A DNA stretch of 64,000 nt from Paratinospora sagittata (Eukaryota > Streptophyta > Magnoliopsida > Ranunculales > Menispermaceae), in NCBI GenBank assembly GCA_035771175.1, contig CM069590.1, forward strand, positions 33,122,821-33,186,820, given 5' to 3'. The translations under genes and the position numbers were made by a program. The notes under the pieces are model-generated. The model saw only the letters and a program-made list of their open reading frames with translations, did not search any database and was not told where the DNA came from. Shown here one piece after another: positions 1-13,324 of this stretch; the stretch's first letter is position 1, and each line of letters opens with the position of its first letter.

Positions 1-1730
1 TCTTAGCACACAAGGGATAAAATGAAGAACTAGCTGAACATCAAGACAGAATGCTATTTTGATTCAATTCGAAGCCTTTTTTTGCAAAGGCAAGAATCAT
101 TACTTTCTTCTCTTGAAAAACTCTTCGAAAAGCTCAATCTAACTTGCAAATATCGTGCGTGTTGTATTTTTGAAAATCAGAGAATGAGTGTTTTATAAAA
201 TTTGAAGTTGAAGGTTAAGGAGCAAGAGTACTACAAAATGATTTGAATTCAAAACATTGTTCAATCTAAAGTTTTTTGGGCGTGCGAGACAATGGGAATC
301 ATCTAGGTGTTACTAGAGAATATTTCAGTTAAGATAACCTGGCAAAACTGTGAAGGAATAGAAAAATCGAGCAAGCAGAAGTACCCACATTTTTCTCGTT
401 AGAAATATAAGATTTTAGTCTAAGACGTGCAAATTGCTGGATAGCCTTATTTTTGAAAAATTAATATTTTGACACTAAAGAACCATTTCATTGACCCAAA
501 ACACTTTGATATAAGATTAAACACTTTTAAATAATTCAAAACTCATTAAAATTATGATTAAAACCTTTCATAAAACATTTTTTTCAAAATGAAATACTAT
601 ATCGAAAGTGATTTTGAAGACTTTGCAATTTTCAGAGTTTTAGTGCTGAGAGTGATCGAGGGGTTAACCTACACCCCAGAGATCAAACTAATGCATTAGA
701 CATGAGATATGTCTTCGTTCTTCGAGCTTGATCTTTGTAGAATTCGAAAGCTATTGTTTGATGTGTTCTTGATGCAAAACAGGTGATGTGTTCCTTTTTT
801 ATGTGTTATCTTATCGAGACCACTTCATATACTTAGAGTTTTAAACAATGGATACCCTCTGCAAATCTTCGCACACAAGGGATAAAATGAAGAACTAGCT
901 GAACATCAAGACAGATTGCAATTTTGATTCAATTCGAAGCCTTTTTTTGCAAAGGCAAGAATCATTACTTTCTTCTCTTCAAAAACTCTTCGAAAAGCTC
1001 AATCTAACTTGCAAATATCGTGCGTGTTGTATTTTTGAAAATCAGAGAATGAGTGTTTTATAAAATTTGAAGTTGAAGGTTAAAGAGCAAGAGTACTACA
1101 CAATGATTTGAATTCAAAACATTGTTCAATCTAAAGTTTTTTGGGCGTGCGAGACAATGGGAATCATCTAGGTGTTACTAGAGAATATTTCAGTTAAGAT
1201 AACCTGGCAAAACTGTGAAGGAATAGAAAAATCGAGCAAGCAGAAGTGCCCACATTTTTCTCGTTAGAAATATAAGATTTTAGTCTAAGACGTGCAAATT
1301 GCTGGATAGCCTTATTTTTGAAAAATTAATATTTTGACACTAAAGAACCATTTCATTGACTCAAAACACTTTGATATAAGATTAAACACTTTTAAATAAT
1401 TCAAAACTCATTAAAATTATGATTAAAACCTTTCATAAAACATTTTTTTCAAAATGAAATACTATATCGAAAGTGATTTTGAAGACTTTGCAATTTTCAG
1501 AGTTTTAGTGCTGAGAGTGATCGAGGGGTTAACCTACACCCCAGAGATCAAACTAATGCATTAGACATGAGATATGTCTTCGTTCTTCGAGCTTGATCTT
1601 TGTAGAATTCGAAAGCTATTGTTTGATGTGTTCTTGATACAAAACAGGTGATGTGTTCCTTTTTTATGTGTTATCTTATCGAGACCACTTCATATACGTA
1701 GAGTTTTAAACAATGGATACCCTCTGCAAA

Positions 1731-4700
1731 TCTTCGCACACAAGGGATAAAATGAAGAACTAGCTGAACATCAAGACAGATTGCAATTTTGATTCAATTC
1801 GAAGCCTTTTTTTGCAAAGGCAAGAATCATTACTTTCTTCTCTTGAAAAACTCTTCGAAAAGCTCAATCTAACTTGCAAATATCGTGCGTGTTGTATTTT
1901 TGAAAATCAGAGAATAAGTGTTTTATAAAATTTGAAGTTGAAGGTTAAAGAGCAAGAGTACTAAAAAATGATTTGAATTCAAAACATTGTTCAATCTAAA
2001 GTTTTTTGGGCGTGCGAGACAATGGGAATCATCTAAGTGTTACTAGAGAATATTTCAATTAAGATAACCTGGCAAAACTGTGAAGGAATAGAAAAATCGA
2101 GCAAGTAGATGTGCCCACATTTTTCTCGTTAGAAATATAAGATTTTAGTCTAAGACGTGCAAATTGCTGGATAGCCTTATTTTTGAAAAATTAATATTTT
2201 GACACTAAAGAACCATTTCATTGACTCAAAACACTTTGATATAAGATTAAACACTTTTAAATAATTCAAAACTCATTAAAATTATGATTAAAACCTTTCA
2301 GAAAGCATTTTTTTCAAAATGAAATACTATATCGAAAGTGATTTTGAAGACTTTGCAATTTTCAGAGTTTTAGTGCTGAGATTGATCGAGCGGTTACCTT
2401 ACACACCAGAGATCAAACTAATGCATTAGACATGAGATATGTCTTCGTTCTTCGAGCTTGATCTTTGTAGAATTCGAAAGCTATTGTTTGACGTGTTCTT
2501 GATGCAAAACTGGTGATGTGTTCCTTTTTGATGTGTTATCTTATCGAGACCACTTCATATACTTAGAGTTTTAAACAATGGATAGCCTCTGCAAATCTTC
2601 GCACACAAGGGATAAAATGAAGAACTAGCTGAACATCAAGACAGATTGCAATTTTGATTCAATTCGAAGCCTTTTTTTGCAAAGGCAAGAATCATTACTT
2701 TCTTCTCTTGAAAAACTCTTCGAAAAGCTCAATCTAACTTGCAAATATCGTGCGTGTTGTATTTTTGAAAATCAGAGAATCAGTGTTTTATAAAATTTGA
2801 AGTTGAAGGTTAAAGAACAAGAGTACTAAAAAATGTTTTGAATTCAAAACATTGTTCAATCTAAAGTTTTTTGGGCGTGCGAGACAATGGGAATCATCTA
2901 GGTGTTAATAGAGAATATTTCAATTAAGATAACCTGGCAAAACTGCGAAGGAATAGAAAAATCGAGCAAGTAGATGTGCCCACATTTTTCTCGTTAGAAA
3001 TATAAGATTTTAGTCTAAGACGTGCAAATTGCTGGATAGCCATATTTTTGAAAAATTAATATTTTGACACTAAAGAACCATTTCATTGACTCAAAACACT
3101 TTGATATAAGATTAAACACTTTTAAATAATTCAAAACTCATTAAAATTATGATTAAAACCTTTCAGAAAATATTTTTTTCAAAATGAAATACTATATCGA
3201 AAGTGATTTTGAAGACTTTGCAATTTTCAGAGTTTTAGTGCTGAGATTGATCGAGGGGTTACCCTACACACCAGAGATCAAACTAATGCATTAGACATGA
3301 GATATGTCTTCGTTCTTCGAGCTTGATCTTTGTAGAATTCGAAAGCTATTGTTTGATGTGTTCTTGATGCAAAACAGGTGATGTGTTCCTTTTTGATGTG
3401 TTATCTTATCGAGACCACTTCATATACTTAGAGTTTTTAACAATGGATTGCCTCTGCAAATCTTCGCACACAAGGGATAAAATGAAGAACTAGCTGAACA
3501 TCAAGACAGATTGCAATTTTGATTCAATTCGAAGCCTTTTTTTGCAAAGGCAAGAATCATTACTTTCTTCTCTTGAAAAACTCTTCGAAAAGCTCAATCT
3601 AACTTGCAAATATCGTGCGTGTTGTATTTTTGAAAATCAGAGAATGAGTGTTTTATAAAATTTGAAGTTGAAGGTTAAAGAGCAAGAGTACTACAAAATG
3701 ATTTGAATTCAAAACATTGTTCAATCTAAAGTTTTTTGAGCGTGCGAGACAATGGGAATCATCTAGGTGTTACTAGAGAATATTTCAATTAAGATAACCT
3801 GGCAAAACTGTGAAGGAATAGAAAAATCGAGCAAGCAGAAGTGCCCACATTTTTCTCGTTAGAAATATAAGATTTTAGTCTAAGACGTGCAAATTGCTGG
3901 ATAGCCTTATTTTTGAAAAATTAATATTTTGACACTAAAGAACCATTTCATTGACTCAAAACACTTTGATATAAGATTAAACACTTTTAAATAATTCAAA
4001 ACTCATTAAAATTATGATTAAAACCTTTCAGAAAGCATTTTTTTCAAAATGAAATACTATATCGAAAGTGATTTTGAAGACTTTGCAATTTTCAGAGTTT
4101 TAGTGCTGAGATTGATCGAGCGGTTACCTTACACACCAGAGATCAAACTAATGCATTAGACATGAGATATGTCTTCGTTCTTCGAGCTTGATCTTTGTAG
4201 AATTCGAAAGCTATTGTTTGATGTGTTCTTGATGCAAAACTGGTGATGTGTTCCTTTTTGATGTGTTATCTTATCGAGACCACTTCATATACTTAGAGTT
4301 TTAAACAATGGATACCCTCTGCAAATCTTCGCACACAAGGGATAAAATGAAGAACTAGCTGAACATCAAGACAGATTGCAATTTTGATTCAATTCGAAGC
4401 CTTTTTTTGCAAAGGCAAGAATCATTACTTTCTTCTCTTGAAAAACTCTTCGAAAAGCTCAATCTAACTTGCAAATATCGTGCGTGTTGTATTTTTGAAA
4501 ATCAGAGAATAAGTGTTTTATAAAATTTGAAGTTGAAGGTTAAAGAACAAGAGTACTAAAAAATGTTTTGAATTCATAACATTGTTCAATCTAAAGTTTT
4601 TTGGGCGTGCGAGACAATAGGAATCATCTAGGTGTTAATAGAGAATATTTCAATTAAGATAACCTGGCAAAACTGCGAAGGAATAGAAAAATCGAGCAAG

Positions 4701-5190
4701 TAGATGTGCCCACATTTTTCTCGTTAGAAATATAAGATTTTAGTCTAAGACGTGCAAATTGCTGGATAGCCATATTTTTGAGAAATTAATATTTTGACAC
4801 TAAAGAACCATTTCATTGACTCAAAACACTTTGATATAAGATTAAACACTTTTAAATAATTCAAAACTCATTAAAATTATGTTTAAAACCTTTCAGAAAA
4901 TATTTTTTTCAAAATGAAATACTATATCGAAAGTGATTTTGAAGACTTTGCAATTTTCAGAGTTTTAGTGCTGAGATTGATCGAGGGGTTACCCTACACA
5001 CCAGAGATCAAACTAATGCATTAGACATGAGATATGTCTTCGTTCTTCGAGCTTGATCTTTGTAGAATTCGAAAGCTATTGTTTGATGTGTTCTTGATGC
5101 AAAACAGGTGATGTGTTCGTTTTTGATGTGTTATCTTATCGAGACCACTTCATATACTTAGAGTTTTTAACAATGGATTGCCTCTGCAAA
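1731..5190. repeat. Higher-order dimer duplication inside the satellite (units 3-4 repeated as 5-6)
   Basis: Units 3 and 5 share variants absent from most others, such as GATCGAGCGGTTACCTTAC, CAGAAAGCATTTTT and AAAACTGGTGATG. Units 4 and 6 share GCGAAGGAATAG, AGCCATATTTTTG and GAGTTTTTAACAATGGATTG. The two-unit block of 1730 bp therefore repeats once, which implies unequal exchange of a dimer. Confidence 0.85.
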
Positions 5191-6339
5191 TCTTCGCACA
5201 CAAGGGATAAAATGAAGAACTAGCTGAACATCAAGACAGATTGCAATTTTGATTCAATTCGAAGCCTTTTTTTGCAAAGGCAAGAATCATTACTTTCTTC
5301 TCTTGAAAAACTCTTCGAAAAGCTCAATCTAACTTGCAAATATCGTGCGTGTTGTATTTTTGAAAATCAGAGAATGAGTGTTTTATAAAATTTGAAGTTG
5401 AAGGTTAAAGAGCAAGAGTAGCACAAAATGATTTGAATTCAAAACATTGTTCAATCTAAAGTTTTTTGGGCGTGCGAGACAATGGGAATCATCTAGGTGT
5501 TACTAGAGAATATTTCGATTAAGATAACCTGGCAAAACTGTGAAGGAATAGAAAAATCGAGCAAGCAGAAGTGCCACATTTTTCTCGTTAGAAACATCAG
5601 ATTTTAGTCTAAGACGTGCCAATTGCTGGATAGCCTTATTTTTGAAAAATTAATATTTTGACACTAAAGAACCATTTCATTGACTCAAAACACTTTGATA
5701 TAAGATTAAACACTTTTAAATAATTCAAAACTCATTAAAATTATGATTAAAACCTTTCGGAAAACATTTTTTTCAAAATGAAATATTATATCAAAATTGA
5801 TTTTGAAGACTTTGCAATTTTCAGAGTTTTAGTGCTGAGATTGATCGAGGGGTTACCCTACACACCAGAGATCAAACTAATGTATTAGAAATGAGATATG
5901 TCTTCGTTCTTCGAGCTTGATCTTTGTAGAATTCGAAAGCTATTGTTTGATGTGTTCTTGATGCAAAATAGGTGATGTGTTCCTTTTTGATGTGTTATCT
6001 TATCGAGACGACTTCATATACTTAGAGTTTTAAACAATGGATAGCCTCTGCAAATTTTAGCACACAAGGGATAAAATGAAGAACTAGCTGAACATCAAGA
6101 CAGATTGCAATTTTGATTCAATTCGAAGCCTTTTTTTGCAAAGGCAAGAATCATTACTTTCTTCTCTTGAAAACTCTTCGAAAAGCTCAATCTAACTTGC
6201 AAATATCGTGCGTGTTGTATTTTTGAAAATCAGAGAATGAGTGTTTTATAAAATTTGAAGTTGAAGGTTAAAGAGCAAGAGTAGTACAAAATGATTTGAA
6301 TTCAAAACATTGTTCAATCTAAAATTTTTTGGGCGTGCG

Positions 6340-9300
6340 AGACAATGGGAATCATCTAGGTGTTACAAGAGAATATTTCAATTAAGATAAACTGGCAAAA
6401 CTGTGAAGGAATAGAAAAATCGAGCAAGCAGAATTGCCCACATTTTTCTCGTTAGAAATATCAGATTTTAGTCTAAGACGTGCCAATTGCAGGATAGCCT
6501 TATTTTTGAAAAATTAATATTTTGACACTAAAGAACCATTTCATTGACTAAAAACACTTTGATATAAGAATAAACACTTTTAAATAATTCAAAACTCATT
6601 AAAATTATGATTAAAACCTTTCGGAAAACATTTTTGTAAAAATGAAATACTATATCGAAAGTGATTTTGAAGACTTTGCAATTTTCAGAGTTTTAGTGCT
6701 GAGATTGATCGAGGGGTTACCCTACACACCAGAAATCAAACTAATGCATTAGACATGAGATATGTCTTCGTTCTTCGAGCTTGATCTTTGTAGAATTCGA
6801 AAGCTATTGTTTGATGTGTTCTTCATGAAAACAGGTGATGTGTTTCTTTTTGATGTGTTATCTTACCGAGACAACTTCATATACTTAGAGTTTTAAACAA
6901 TGGATAGCCTCTGCAAATCTTAGCACACAAGGGATAAAATGAAGAACTAGCTGAACATCAAGACAGATTACAATTTTGATTCAATTCGAAGCCTTTTTTT
7001 GCAAAGGCAAGAATCATTACTTTCTTCTCTTGAAGAACTCTTCGAAAAGCTCAATCTAACTTGCAAATATCGTGCGTGTTGAATTTTTGAAAATCAAAGA
7101 ATGAGTGTTTTATAAAATTTGAAGTTGAAGGTTAAAGAGCAAGAGTACTAAAAAATGATTTGAATTCAAAACATTGTGCAATCTAAAGTTTTTTGGGCGT
7201 GCGAGACAATGGGAATCACTAGGTGTTATTAGAGAATATTTCAATTAAGATAACCTGGCAAAACTGTGAAGGAATAGAAAAATCGAGCTAGAAGAAGTGC
7301 CCACATTTTTCTCGTTACAAATATAAGATTTTAGTCTAAGACGTGCAAATTGCTGGATAGCCTTATTTTTGAAAAATTAATATTTTGACACTAAAGAACC
7401 ATTTCATTGACTCAAAACACTTTGATATAAGATTAAACACTTTTAAATATTTCAAAACTCATTAAAATTATGATTAAAACCTTTCAGAAAACATTTTTTT
7501 CAAAATGAAATACTATATCGAAAGTGATTTTGAAGACTTTGCAATTTTCAGAGTTTTAGTGCTGAGATTGATCGAGGGGTTACCCTACACACCAGAGATC
7601 AAACTAACGCATTAGACATGAGATATGTCTTCGTTCTTCGAGCTTGATCTTTGTAGAATTCGAAAGCTATTGTTTGATGTGTTCTTGATGAAAACAGGTG
7701 ATGTATTCCTTTTTGATGTGTTATCTTACCGAGACCACTTCATATACTTAGAGTTTTAAACATTGGATAGCCTCTGCAAATCTTAGCACACAAGGGATAA
7801 AATGAAGAACTAGCTGAACATCAAGACTGATTGCAATTTTGATTCAATTCGAAGCCTTTTTTTGCAAAGGCAAGAATCATTACTTTCTTCTCTTGAAAAA
7901 CTCTTCGAAAAGCTCAATCTAACTTGCAAATATCGTGCGTGTTGTATTTTTGAAAATCAGAGAATAAGTGTTTTATAAAATTTGAAGTTGAAGGTTAAAG
8001 AGCAAGAGTACTACAAAATGATTTGAATTCAAAACATTGTTCAATCTAAAGTTTTTTGGGCGTGCGAGACAATGAGAATCATCTAGGTGTTACTAGAGAA
8101 TATTTCAATTAAGATAACCAGGCAAAACTGTGAAGGAATAGAAAAATTGAGCAAGCAGAAGTGCCGACATTTTTTTCGTTAGAAATATTAGATTTTAGTC
8201 TAAGACGTGGAAATTGCTGGATAGCCTTATTTTTGAAAAATTAATATTTTGACACTAAAGAACCATTTCATTGACTCAAACCACTTTGATATAAGATTAT
8301 TACACTTTTAAATAATTGAAAACTCATTAAAATTATGATTAAAACCTTTTAGAAAACATTTTTTTTCAAAATGAAATACTATATCGAAAGTGATTTTGAA
8401 GACTTTGCAATTTTCAGAGTTTTAGTGCTGAGATTGATCTAGGGGTTACCCTACACACCAGAGATCAAACTAATGCATTAGACATGAGATAGGTCTTCGT
8501 TCTTCGAGCTTGATCTTTGTAGAATTCGAAAGCTTTTGTTTGATGTGTCCTTGATGCAAAACAGGTGCTGTGTTCCTTTTTGATGTGTTATCTTATCGAG
8601 ACCACTTCATATACTTAGAGTTTTAAACAACGGATAGCCTCTGCAAATCTTCGCACACAAGGGATAAAATGAAGAACTAGCTGAACATCAAGACAGATTG
8701 CAATTTTGATTCAATTCGAAGCCTTTTTTTGCAAAGGCAAGAATCATTACTTTCTTCTCTTGAAAAACTCTTCGAAAAGCTCAATCTAACTTGCAAATAT
8801 CGTGCGTGTTGTATTTTTGAAAATCAGAGAATGAGTGTTTTATAAAATTTGAAGTTGAAGGTTAAAGAGCAAGAGTACTACAAAATGATTTGAATTCAAA
8901 ACATTGTTCAATCTAAAGTTTTTTGGGCGTGCGAGACAATGTGAATTATCTAGGTGTTACAAGAGAATATTTCAATTAAGATAAACTGGCAAAACTGTGA
9001 AGGAATAGAAAAATCGAGCTAGCAGAATTGCCCACATTTTTCTCGTTAGAAATATCAGATTTTAGTCTAAGACGTGCCAATTGCAGGATAGCCTTATTTT
9101 TGAAAAATTAATATTTTGACACTAAAGAACCATTTCATTGACTCAAAACACTTTGATATAAGAATAAACACTTTTAAATAATTCAAAACTCATTAAAATT
9201 ATGATTAAAACCTTTCGGAAAACATTTTTGTAAAAATGAAATACTATATCGAAAGTGATTTTGAAGACTTTGCAATTTTCAGAGTTTTAGTGCTGAGATT

Positions 9301-11050
9301 GATCGAGGGGTTACCCTACACACCAGAAATCAAACTAATGCATTAGACATGAGATATGTCTTCGTTCTTCGAGCTTGATCTTTGTAGAATTCGAAAGCTA
9401 TTGTTTGATGTGTTCTTCATGAAAACAGGTGATGTGTTTCTTTTTGATGTGTTATCTTACCGAGACAACTTCATATACTTAGAGTTTTAAACAATGGATA
9501 GCCTCTGCAAATCTTAGCACACAAGGGATAAAATGAAGAACTAGCTGAACATCAAGACAGATTACAATTTTGATTCAATTCGAAGCCTTTTTTTGCAAAG
9601 GCAAGAATCATTACTTTCTTCTCTTGAAGAACTCTTCGAAAAGCTCAATCTAACTTACAAATATCGTGCGTGTTGAATTTTTGAAAATCAAAGAATGAGT
9701 GTTTTATAAAATTTGAAGTTGAAGGTTAAAGAGCAAGAGTACTAAAAAATGATTTGAATTCAAAACATTGTGCAATCTAAAGTTTTTTGGGCGTGCGAGA
9801 CAATGGGAATCACTAGGTGTTATTAGAGAATATTTCAATTAAGATAACCTGGCAAAACTGTGAAGGAATAGAAAAATCGAGCTAGAAGAAGTGCCCACAT
9901 TTTTCTCGTTACAAATATAAGATTTTAGTCTAAGACGTGCAAATTGCTGGATAGCCTTATTTTTGAAAAATTAATATTTTGACACTAAAGAACCATTTCA
10001 TTGACTCAAAACACTTTGATATAAGATTAAACACTTTTAAATATTTCAAAACTCATTAAAATTATTATTAAAACCTTTCAGAAAACATTTTTTTCAAAAT
10101 GAAATACTATATCGAAAGTGATTTTGAAGACTTTGCAATTTTCAGAGTTTTAGTGCTGAGATTGATCGAGGGGTTACCCTACACACCAGAGATCAAACTA
10201 ACGCATTAGACATGCGATATGTCTTCGTTCTTCGAGCTTGATCTTTGTAGAATTCGAAATCTATTGTTTGATCTGTTCTTGATGAAAACTGGTGATGTAT
10301 TCCTTTTTGATGTGTTATCTTACCGAGACCACTTCATATACTTAGAGTTTTAAACATTGGATAGCCTCTGCAAATCTTAGCACACAAGGGATAAAATGAA
10401 GAACTAGCTGAACATCAAGACTGATTGCAATTTTGATTCAATTCGAAGCCTTTTTTTGCAAAGGCGAGAATCATTACTTTCTTCTCTTGAAAAACTCTTC
10501 GAAAAGCTCAATCTAACTTGCAAATATCGTGCGTGTTGTATTTTTGAAAATCAGAGAATAAGTGTTTTATAAAATTTGAAGTTGAAGGTTAAAGAGCAAG
10601 AGTACTACAAAATGATTTGAATTCAAAACATTGTTCAATCTAAAGTTTTTTGGGCGTGCGAGACAATGAGAATCATCTAGGTGTTACTAGAGAATATTTC
10701 AATTAAGATAACCAGGCAAAACTGTGAAGGAATAGAAAAATTGGGCAAGCAGAAGTGCCCACATTTTTTTCGTTAGAAATATTAGATTTTAGTTTAAGAC
10801 GTGAAAATTGCTGGATAGCCTTATTTTTGAAAAATTAATATTTTGACACTAAAGAACCATTTCATTGACTCAAACCACTTTGATATAAGATTATTACACT
10901 TTTAAATAATTGAAAACTCATTAAAATTATGATTAAAACCTTTCAGAAAACATTTTTTTTCAAAATGAAATACTATATCGAAAGTGATTTTGAAGACTTT
11001 GCAATTTTCAGAGTTTTAGTGCTGAGATTGATCGAGGGGTTACCCTACAC
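6340..11050. repeat. Higher-order trimer duplication inside the satellite (offset about 2593 bp)
   Basis: A stretch from about 6340 to 8450 recurs at about 8935-11045. Unit 8 and unit 11 share TTACAAGAGAATATT, GATAAACTGGC and GTGCCAATTGCAGG. Units 9 and 12 share TTGAAGAACTCTTCG and ATCAAAGAATGAG. Units 10 and 13 share AAGACTGATTGC and GATTATTACAC. The first half of unit 8 does not match unit 11, so the breakpoints lie inside units. Edges are approximate. Confidence 0.85.
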
Positions 11051-12207
11051 ACCAGAGATCAAACTAATGCATTAGACATGAGATATGCCTTCGTTCTACG
11101 AGCTTGATCTTTGTAGAATTCGAAAGCTATTGTTTGATGTGTTCTTGATGCAAAACAGGTGATGTGTTCATTTTTCATGTGTTATCTTATCGAGACCACT
11201 TCATATACTTAGAGTTTTAAACATTGGATAGCCTCTGCAAATTTTAGCACACAAGGGATAAAATGAAGAACTAGCTGAACATCAAGACAGATTGCAATTT
11301 TGATTCAATTCGAAGCCTTTTTTTGCAAAGGCAAGAATCATTACTTTCTTCTCTTGAAAAACTTTTCGAAAAGCTCAATCTAACTTGCAAATATCGTGCG
11401 TGTTGTATTTTTGAAAATCAGAGAATAAGTGTTTTATAAAATTTGAAGTTGAAGGTTAAAGAGCAAGAGTACTACAAAATGATTTGAATTCAAAACATTG
11501 TTCAATCTAAAGTTTTTTGGGCGTGCGAGACAATGGGAATCATCTAGGTGTTACTAGAGAATATTTGAATTAAGATAACCAGGCAAAACTGTGAAGGAAT
11601 AGAAAAATTGAGCAAGCAGAAGTGCCCACATTTTTTTCGTTAGAAATATTAGATTTTAGTCTAAGACGTGAAAATTGCTGGATAGCCTTATTTTTGAAAA
11701 ATTAATATTTTGACACTAAAGAACCATTTCATTGACTCAAACCACTTTGATATAAGATTATTACACTTTTAAATAATTGAAAACTCATTAAAATTATGAT
11801 TAAAACCTTTTAGAAAACATTTTTTAAAAAAATGAAATACTATATCGAAAGTGATTTTGAAGACTTTGCAATTTTCAGAGTTTTAGTGCTGAGATTGATC
11901 GAGGGGTTACCCTACACACCAGAGATCAAACTAATGCATTAGACATGAGATATACCTTCGTTCTACGAGCTTGATCTTTGTAAAATTCGAAAGCTATTGT
12001 TTGATGTGTTCTTGATGCAAAACAGGTGATGTGTTCATTTTCGATGTGTTATCTTATCGAGACCACTTCATATACTTAGAGTTTTAAACATTGGATAGCC
12101 TCTGCAAATTTTAGTACACAAGGGATAAAATGAAGAGCTAGCTGAACATCAAGACAGATTGCAATTTTGATTCAATTCGAAGCCTTTTTTTGCAAAGGCA
12201 AGAATCA

Positions 12208-13270
12208 CAATTACAACACATTGAAGCCATACCCAATTAGATCACATGCAATCCAAGGGAATGCCAATTACATATTCAATCATCTAACCCACATCAATAC
12301 CATGCATTCTCAATCTAATTAGGCCATTAGACACACAATCCAACCATAGGTAGCCATAATTACAACAATGCTAACCTAAGATATCAAAAATCAACTCATC
12401 CCCAAAATATGAGAGCCAAAACCCTCATAGCTAAACCAAAGAAATGAGCATAAGCCTACCATAGCCAAACCTTGATCAAAACTAACACAAGGGTGTGTTC
12501 AAGGACTTCAATGTACACCTCATAGGTGACATGCAAGACCTAAGTCAAGCTCTAGCTATGAAACCCAGAACATTGTCTCAAACTCAGAAAAATACAGTAG
12601 CAAACACTCTCAATTGAATCTATGTGATGCTACTCAATCATGGAAGCAAGATTAAAGAGTTAAGAGGTGAGGATCCATACCTTAGAAGCTAAAAATCCAA
12701 ACCCTAGCTCAATCTCCTTCAAAACCCCTCTTTTTTTTATTCTTTCTAGCTGAGAAAACAAGAAAATAAGTTGCAAATGAGAGGGAATAGTCGTACTTGG
12801 GTTTATCAGTGGGGTGTGGCCCCACCAAAAGTTTTAAAAAAACTACCTAGAACGTGAGGAGTGTGCTTCTCCCTTTACTGAGAAAAAATCAACCCTCGGC
12901 CCGAGCAAGGAGTGCGTTTCTTCTTTTAAGGAGCATGCTTCTCCCTTAAAGAGCGCGCTTCTCTGATATCCTGAAAAAATGTAAATATCGATCACACAAG
13001 GAGTGTGCTTCTCCTCTTCAGGAGCACGCTTCTCCTAGTCCAGAATATCCTATATTCACTTAACCACTATGTACACAATACACAATAGAATTTCACTTAT
13101 GGTAGGTTGATTCCCATGTAAAAACATGCTCCAGATGCGTTTCTAACATCCTCCTGCCCATTTGAGCACAAGACGTGGACCTACGGAATGAAACCACATA
13201 CAAATTCACACACAAATATTCGAGTACTCTACGGGTTAAGATGACATCATCCTAAGGTACGGGCGTTACA
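12208..13270 (-). repeat. 3' LTR of element A, truncated at the satellite junction
   Basis: It matches 19335-20386 of the same element: both read CAATTACAACACATT at the left and end GCGTTACA or GCGTTTCA at the right. Only the 1063 bp next to the internal region remain. It holds several copies of an imperfect palindrome of the type AAGGAGCGCGCTTCTCC at 12857-13036. Confidence 0.9.
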
Positions 13271-13284
13271 ATTCTACCCAACTT
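13271..13284 (-). promoter_or_regulatory. Polypurine tract of element A (plus-strand primer)
   Basis: On the minus strand AAGTTGGGTAGAAT lies directly before the LTR start TGTAACGCCC. The equivalent sites in B (AGTTAGGGAGAAT) and C (AGTTTGGGAGAAT) are more purine-rich, so this copy has decayed. Confidence 0.75.
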
Positions 13285-13324
13285 AAGAGATTTTGTCCTC
13301 AAAATGAAATCAAGAGAACTAACC

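Larger units (their letters stand above)
1..12207. repeat. Tandem satellite array, unit about 865 bp, 14 full units plus a partial
   Basis: Units begin at 1, 866, 1731, 2596, 3461, 4326, 5191, 6055, 6918, 7781, 8648, 9512, 10375, 11242 and 12109, giving unit lengths of 863-867 bp. The last copy is only about 99 bp and stops inside the CAAAGGCAAGAATCA block. Units are very similar: units 1 and 2 differ at about ten positions by eye. No reading frame of 60 codons or more occurs on either strand, so it is non-coding. Each unit has GAATTC sites, including one inside TTTGAATTCAAAAC and one inside TAGAATTCGAAAG. The array starts before the window. The phase used here is arbitrary. A centromeric or pericentromeric location is inference; I do not recognise the family. 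Confidence 0.97.

Noticed and set aside
1..12207. CRISPR array or rDNA spacer as an explanation for the tandem repeats.
   Set aside because: Units are 865 bp with no alternating spacers, and no rRNA sequence is near. Plant satellite is the only fit.
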